From Haloterrigena sp. H1 (lineage in GTDB: Archaea > Halobacteriota > Halobacteria > Halobacteriales > Natrialbaceae): DNA of 64,000 bases. The stretch spans positions 2,604,001 to 2,668,000 of the forward strand of contig NZ_SMZK01000001.1 in assembly GCF_005938085.1 (NCBI RefSeq), written 5' to 3'. Under the pieces are notes generated by a model. The model searched no databases. It had not been told where the DNA came from and saw only the letters and a list, made by a program, of their open reading frames with translations. A program made the position numbers and the translations under genes. Positions 59,657 through 64,000 of the stretch are shown here, piece by piece (position 1 is the first letter of the stretch; the number at the start of each line of letters is the position of its first letter).

Positions 59657-61369
59657 GTGAGACTGGCTTCTCTTCGCGCATACAAGCGCTTCGTCATCGT
59701 CGCGTGGCAGTTCCTGCCGTTGTTGCTCGCCTACGCCCGTGACCGGCGGCGTTTTCTCCTGTTTGGCCGCCCCCGGCAGGTCGACCACGAGACCCATCGT
59801 CGCCGGGCCGAGCGGTTGCTCGAGTCACTGTTGACGCTGGGGCCGACGTTTATCAAACTCGGCCAGTTGCTGTCGACCCGCCCTGACGTCCTTCCGCCGG
59901 CGTACATCGACACCCTCGCGTCGCTGCAAGACGACGTGCCGCCGGCCCCCTGGCCCGAGGCAAAAGAGGTGCTCGAGGACGAACTCGGCCCCGTCGACGA
60001 GCGCTTCGCGGAGTTCGACACCGAGCCGATCAGCGGCGCGAGTCTGGGACAGGTGTATCGGGCGCGACTCGATCCCGAGACCGAGCGGACGCGGGCCGAA
60101 CCGACCGACGGAGTCAGTCGCGAAGTCGCCGTGAAGATCCGCCGTCCGAACATCGAATCGCTCGTCAAAGCCGATCTACGGGTCATCAAGTGGTCACTTC
60201 CCATCCTGCTGTATTTCGTCGGCGAAGCGCGCGCGTTCTCGCTCGAGAACCTGGCCGACGAGTTCTCGAAGACGATCCGCGAGGAGATGGATTACGAGCG
60301 CGAAGCCGAGATGCTCACCGAGATCCGCTCGAACTTCGCCGACGACGACCGCTTTCTGATCCCCAACGTGATCGAGAGCCACTCCGACCCGCGCGTGCTC
60401 ACGATGGAGTACATCGAGGGAACGAAGATCAACGATCTCGAGGAACTCGAGCGCAAAGGGATCGACCGAACGCAGGTCGCGGAGAACTTGGAGCGGTCGT
60501 ATCTCCAGATGATCATCGACGACGGAGTCTTCCACGCCGATCCCCACCCCGGGAACCTCGCGGTGACCGACGAAGGGCAGATCGTCTTCTACGACTTCGG
60601 GATGTCGGGGCGGGTCGATTCGTTCATTCAGGAGAAGATCGTCGACTTCTACGTCGCCGTCGCCAACCAAGATATCGACGGCATCCTCGACGCACTGGTC
60701 GAGATCGGGACGCTGTCCCCCGACGCCGACCGCGGCGTGATGTCCGAAGTGATGGAGATCGCCATCCAGGACGCCCGCGGGGAGGACGTCGAACAGTACC
60801 GGGTCAACCAGATCGTCGGCCAGATCGAGGACTCGATCTACGAGTTCCCCTTCCGACTCCCCAAAAACCTCGCGCTCGTCCTCCGGGTCGCGACCGTCGT
60901 CGAGGGCGTCTGTGTCACTCTCGATGAGGACTTCGACTTCATCGCGACGGCGACCGACTTCCTGACCGAGGAAGGATATCGCGAGGAAACCATCCGCAAT
61001 TACATCGACGAGACGGGCCAACAGCTCCGCCGCAGTGGCGAGTCGCTGACTCGACTCGCGCCCAAGACCGAGCGCGTACTCGACCGGCTCGACCGCGACG
61101 ACCTCTACGTCCGCATCGGCGTCGAGGACTCGGAGAGCGTCTTCGAAAAGTTCGCCAAACGCATTATCTACGGCATGCTGCTCACGATGTCGCTGTTCTC
61201 GACCGGCGTGCTCTACGCGCTCGAGGCCCCCGCTGGATCGATCGTCGCAGCGGTTTTCTCCGTGATCGTGTTGATCCAACTCTACCGGTCGTTCCGCTCG
61301 CCAAAGTCGATCGGCGCGCGACCGCAGTTTACCCGCCAGAACCTCCGCCAGCGCCGCGGCGAGGAGTGA
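59657..61369 (+). CDS. ABC1/AarF/UbiB family atypical kinase
   Basis: 570 residues from a GTG at 59657. The KxGQ-type loop (FIKLGQLLSTRPDVLP), the Ala-rich nucleotide loop PISGASLGQVYRA, the VAVKIRRP lysine, HADPHPGNLAV catalytic loop and YDFGMSG are all present. Two hydrophobic segments close the protein (MLLTMSLFSTGVLYAL and IVAAVFSVIVLIQLY). UbiB-type proteins support isoprenoid-quinone or lipid metabolism; in haloarchaea menaquinone synthesis is a plausible setting. Confidence 0.94.
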   Translation: MRLASLRAYKRFVIVAWQFLPLLLAYARDRRRFLLFGRPRQVDHETHRRRAERLLESLLTLGPTFIKLGQLLSTRPDVLPPAYIDTLASLQDDVPPAPWPEAKEVLEDELGPVDERFAEFDTEPISGASLGQVYRARLDPETERTRAEPTDGVSREVAVKIRRPNIESLVKADLRVIKWSLPILLYFVGEARAFSLENLADEFSKTIREEMDYEREAEMLTEIRSNFADDDRFLIPNVIESHSDPRVLTMEYIEGTKINDLEELERKGIDRTQVAENLERSYLQMIIDDGVFHADPHPGNLAVTDEGQIVFYDFGMSGRVDSFIQEKIVDFYVAVANQDIDGILDALVEIGTLSPDADRGVMSEVMEIAIQDARGEDVEQYRVNQIVGQIEDSIYEFPFRLPKNLALVLRVATVVEGVCVTLDEDFDFIATATDFLTEEGYREETIRNYIDETGQQLRRSGESLTRLAPKTERVLDRLDRDDLYVRIGVEDSESVFEKFAKRIIYGMLLTMSLFSTGVLYALEAPAGSIVAAVFSVIVLIQLYRSFRSPKSIGARPQFTRQNLRQRRGEE

Positions 61370-61410
61370 CGGCGGCCAACCTTCTTTCCGCGCTGGGTCG
61401 AAGACAGACC

Positions 61411-62487
61411 ATGGACTACGATCGAGTCGCCGACCTGTCGCTGACGATCGAGTCGGTCGCAAGCGAGCGCCGCGAGCGCGAGACCTCGAGCGAGTTTACC
61501 CGCGTGACGACCGAATTCGCGCTTTCGGGACCGACACCGAACGGCGACGGGACGGTTACGGGACGTGGCGAGGACGTGACCTACGAAACCGAAGATCACG
61601 ACCGGCTGGCGGAGACCGGCCTGCCGGAACTCGCCGGCGAGTACACGTTCGGGTCGTTTTCCGAGCGGCTTGCGACGCTGGATCTCTTTCCCGGCGGCGA
61701 GCCTGACCGCGAGGTCTTTCGCAACTACCGGCGGTGGGGCATCGAGAGCGCGGCGCTCGACCTCGCTCTGCGACAGGCCGAGACGGACCTCGCCAGCGTG
61801 CTCGATCGCTCGCTCGAGCCGGTCCGGTTCGTCGCGAGCACCCGCCTCGGCGAGCCGCCGACGACCGACCGACTCGAGGACCTGCGCGAGCAGGTTCCCG
61901 ACCTCGAATTCAAGCTCGATCCGACGCCCGAGTGGGACGCCGACCTCGTCGCGGCGATCGACGAACCGGTGGGCACCGACGCGGTCCGCATCCTCGATCT
62001 GAAAGGCCAGTACGAGGGCACCGAGGTCGACGTGCCGGCCGACCCCGAGCTGTACGACCTCGTCCTCGAGGGATTCCCCCACGCCATCATCGAGGATCCG
62101 GCGCTGACCGACGAGACGCGGCCGCTGTTCGAGGACCCCGACGTTCGATCACGCGTCTCCTGGGACGCCCCGATCCACGGGCTCGACGACGTCGAGTCGC
62201 TGCCATGGGAGCCCGACTGGGTAAACATCAAACCGTCGCGTTTTGGCTCACTCGAATCGCTGCTCGAGACGATTACCTACTGCAACGAGCGCGGAATTCG
62301 ACTGTACGGCGGCGGGCAGTTCGAACTCGGCGTGGGTCGTGGACAGATTCAGACGCTTGCCTCGCTGTGCTATCCCGACAGCCCCAACGACGTTGCCCCG
62401 CGGGCGTACAACGAGCCCGCAGTCGGTGACGGGCTGCCGGTGAGTCCGCTCGAGCCAGCCGGCGAGTCCGTCGGATTCCGCTGGTAG
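61411..62487 (+). CDS. Enolase-superfamily (mandelate racemase/MLE-like) protein
   Basis: 358 residues from ATG 61411. A C-terminal TIM-barrel is indicated by FKLDPTPEWD, VRILDLKGQYEG (Lys in the DLKG strand), HAIIEDPALTDET, WVNIKPSRFGSLESLLETI and GGGQFELGVGRGQIQTLASL, the last close to the enolase-superfamily end. Reaction is unknown; o-succinylbenzoate synthase and dipeptide epimerase are relatives. Being 41 bases after the UbiB-type kinase, it may be co-transcribed. Confidence 0.8.
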   Translation: MDYDRVADLSLTIESVASERRERETSSEFTRVTTEFALSGPTPNGDGTVTGRGEDVTYETEDHDRLAETGLPELAGEYTFGSFSERLATLDLFPGGEPDREVFRNYRRWGIESAALDLALRQAETDLASVLDRSLEPVRFVASTRLGEPPTTDRLEDLREQVPDLEFKLDPTPEWDADLVAAIDEPVGTDAVRILDLKGQYEGTEVDVPADPELYDLVLEGFPHAIIEDPALTDETRPLFEDPDVRSRVSWDAPIHGLDDVESLPWEPDWVNIKPSRFGSLESLLETITYCNERGIRLYGGGQFELGVGRGQIQTLASLCYPDSPNDVAPRAYNEPAVGDGLPVSPLEPAGESVGFRW

Positions 62488-62558
62488 CGGCTGGCCCGTT
62501 TAGCCACGTCATGACAACAGGATTATAATCACTCGAGCGGAACGTCTCGGCGACGTCG

Positions 62559-63473
62559 ATGGACGGACTCACAGGCCTCGTCGCGCTACTGGTGGCGTTT
62601 CACGTCGTGGTGTTCGCGCTCGCTCCGCTTTTCGTCGACCACCGACGGCGGACGTTTCGCCGGCGCTTTCACGTGCCGATGCGGCCACTCGCGATTACGT
62701 GGACGGCGGCGCTCCTCGCGTGTGTCCTCCTGGCCGCCGTGGGAGACCTGCCGCTCGAGGCCTCGATGGGACGGCGCGAGGTTCGGGCGGTCGGCCTCGT
62801 CGGAACGTTGCTCGTCGGCGGGACGACCGTCGGCTGTGCCGCCATCGTCGGCGGCCTCCTCGTCGGCCGCCGCGTCCACCGGCTTCGGACTGGCAAGTGC
62901 GAACCGCCGGGCGAAATCGTTGCGACCGGCCGCGCCGTCCCGACCGCTGACGGCGAGCCAGAGCCGAGTCCCGTGTTCGAGCGGCCGGCCGTCTGCTGGG
63001 CCTGGACGCTCGAGGCGAACGACCGGTTCGGCGGCGATAGCGGGTGGACGATGGCCCGATCGGGCTCGGGCGGCGTTCCGTTCCGCGTCGAACGAGACGC
63101 CGAATACAGCGACGTAATGGTCGATCCCGACAGTGCACACGTCGACATCGCGCGGTCGGATTCGACCATCCAGCCGCCAGATGACCCAGCACCTGGCCGC
63201 CTCGAGCGACTGGCGGATACCGACGTCGGCGGCACTGACCACCGATACAGCGAGGGTGTGGTCGCGCCCGGCGACACCGTCACGGTCGTCGGCGACGTCG
63301 ACGCCGAGGGGCGAGTGATCGACGACGGATCGCTGGCAACACACGTCACCGCGGGCGAGCAAGCAGCGGTTATCCGCCGTCTCGGACGCCGTGCGCTCGG
63401 CTACCTCGTCATCGGTTCGGTGTGTCTACTGGTTTCGATCCAGAAATACCTCACCTGGCTGCAGCTTCGCTGA
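62559..63473 (+). CDS. Membrane protein with a GIDE-like domain
   Basis: 304 residues. Three hydrophobic segments (about residues 5-25, 42-64 and 76-105) precede a soluble region: CEPPGEIVATGRAVPTADG, FERPAVCWAWTLEA and GTDHRYSEGVVAPGDTVTVVGDV (shown in part), then a final helix YLVIGSVCLLVSIQKYLTWL. The CWAW and Y-x-E-G-V/I-x-P-G-x-x-V/L-V/Y-V-x-G patterns resemble the GIDE domain of eukaryotic MULAN E3 ligases, without any RING finger here. Function unknown. Confidence 0.7.
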   Translation: MDGLTGLVALLVAFHVVVFALAPLFVDHRRRTFRRRFHVPMRPLAITWTAALLACVLLAAVGDLPLEASMGRREVRAVGLVGTLLVGGTTVGCAAIVGGLLVGRRVHRLRTGKCEPPGEIVATGRAVPTADGEPEPSPVFERPAVCWAWTLEANDRFGGDSGWTMARSGSGGVPFRVERDAEYSDVMVDPDSAHVDIARSDSTIQPPDDPAPGRLERLADTDVGGTDHRYSEGVVAPGDTVTVVGDVDAEGRVIDDGSLATHVTAGEQAAVIRRLGRRALGYLVIGSVCLLVSIQKYLTWLQLR

Positions 63474-63780
63474 GAGGCGAACGTCTGTTCGGCCACCAAC
63501 ACTTTACGGGACGGTGACAAGGTTGAGAAGTCCGGGGTGGACTGGATGGATGTGAGTGCTGCGGTCCAGCCTGGATGTGAGTTTTTCCCGGACGTTCCAC
63601 GGGTTTCGAGTCCGCTGTAAAATAGCTGGGGGTTCGTCACCCGCCGGCCGGCACGCTCGCTGTAGGCTCGAGTCGGCCGGATTCGAGATCAAAGTGGCGG
63701 AGATAGTCCTGTTAGCACACCGAACAGGCTCCAGCGGCCATTCCAAACGGTTTATGGCCGTCGGTTGATTACGCCGGGAC
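63474..63780. other. 307-base intergenic region
   Basis: No gene supported. The sequence CTGGATGGATGTGAGT (about 63543) is followed at about 63570 by the near-repeat CCTGGATGTGAGT. A TATA-like GGTTTATGG (63750-63758) lies 23-31 bases before the aIF5A start. Confidence 0.5.
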
Positions 63781-64000
63781 ATGGCGAAACAGCAGACCGA
63801 AGTTCGCGATCTCCAGGAAGGCAGCTACGTCATGATCGACGATACGCCGTGTAAAATCAACGCCTACTCGACGGCCAAGCCAGGTAAACACGGCAGCGCC
63901 AAGGCTCGCGTCGAGGCCGAGGGCGTCTTCGACGGCAAGAAACGCTCGCTCTCTCAGCCCGTCGACGCGAAGATCTGGGTCCCGATCATCGAGCGCAAAA
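63781..64000 (+). CDS. eif5A: Translation initiation factor aIF5A, 3' end cut by window
   Basis: The first 73 residues are visible. The N-terminal SH3-like domain carries [14 protein letters not shown], in which K36 (in KPGKHG) is the hypusine/deoxyhypusine acceptor. It promotes peptide-bond formation at difficult sequences such as polyproline. The start follows a TATA-like box by 23-31 bases, consistent with a leaderless mRNA. The remaining C-terminal OB domain lies outside the window. Confidence 0.96.
   Translation, partial: MAKQQTEVRDLQEGSYVMIDDTPCKINAYSTAKPGKHGSAKARVEAEGVFDGKKRSLSQPVDAKIWVPIIERK

Noticed and set aside
60194..61462. 422-residue open frame antisense to the AarF-type kinase
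   Set aside because: Shadow frame with no motif; kinase motifs are complete on the plus strand.
63540..63585. Possible tRNA or small RNA before aIF5A
   Set aside because: Only a short near-direct repeat; no cloverleaf could be drawn.
1..64000. CRISPR array, rRNA genes, full-length insertion sequence or transposase, prophage genes
   Set aside because: Looked for across the window; no regularly spaced repeats, rRNA, transposase motifs or phage structural genes seen.

Overview
The window is chromosomal DNA of a haloarchaeon. It is strongly GC-rich, and the proteins are loaded with Asp and Glu. Several start codons sit 23-30 bases behind a TATA-like box, as expected for leaderless archaeal transcripts. 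Tat lipoproteins and a PGF-CTERM-type surface protein are present, as are the archaeal translation factors aRF1 and aIF5A. The exact genus cannot be read from the sequence; a Natrinema/Haloterrigena-like organism is a guess.

Bases 1-23,000 carry a compatible-solute and amino-acid catabolic region. It holds an ectoine-hydrolase-like M24 protein (cut by the window edge), glutamate dehydrogenase, a D-2-hydroxyacid dehydrogenase, two M20 amidohydrolase paralogues, a EutB-like PLP lyase, two class III aminotransferases, a BCCT transporter, RidA and an Lrp/TrkA_C regulator. An APC permease fused to UspA domains, proline dehydrogenase, an aquaporin, an AspA-family deacylase and threonine synthase follow. 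Together they suggest uptake of a solute (ectoine, betaine or amino acids), ring opening, deacylation, transamination and nitrogen recovery. A heptamer TGTGTAC recurs in three of the promoter regions.

Bases 23,000-28,300 are housekeeping: NUDIX, ArgS, a lipoprotein, a MinD-like ATPase and release factor aRF1.

Bases 28,386-39,750 are the most interesting part. Five copies of a DtxR/IdeR-type iron box (TTTTAGGYNNGCCTAAAA) precede: a flippase-like membrane protein; a homologue of plant reversibly glycosylated polypeptide / UDP-arabinopyranose mutase; an Fe(III) ABC substrate-binding protein with its permease and a GT-C glycosyltransferase; a GT2 polyprenol-phosphate sugar synthase; and a GMC oxidoreductase with a Tat-lipoprotein partner. 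I read this as an iron-limitation-induced surface-glycan and iron-uptake system. No ABC ATPase gene is present here.

Bases 39,800-64,000 are mostly ordinary chromosome: SRAP protein, tRNA-Ser(GGA) with nearby inverted and direct tRNA fragments, RidA and IlvA, citrate synthase, a sulfatase, a JAMM protease, two MoeA proteins (one fused to a binding-protein domain), a lower-GC acyltransferase, MATE, Hsp20, AarF/UbiB kinase and aIF5A. Two copies of an approximately 85-bp element with terminal inverted repeats lie at 45,382 and 49,264.
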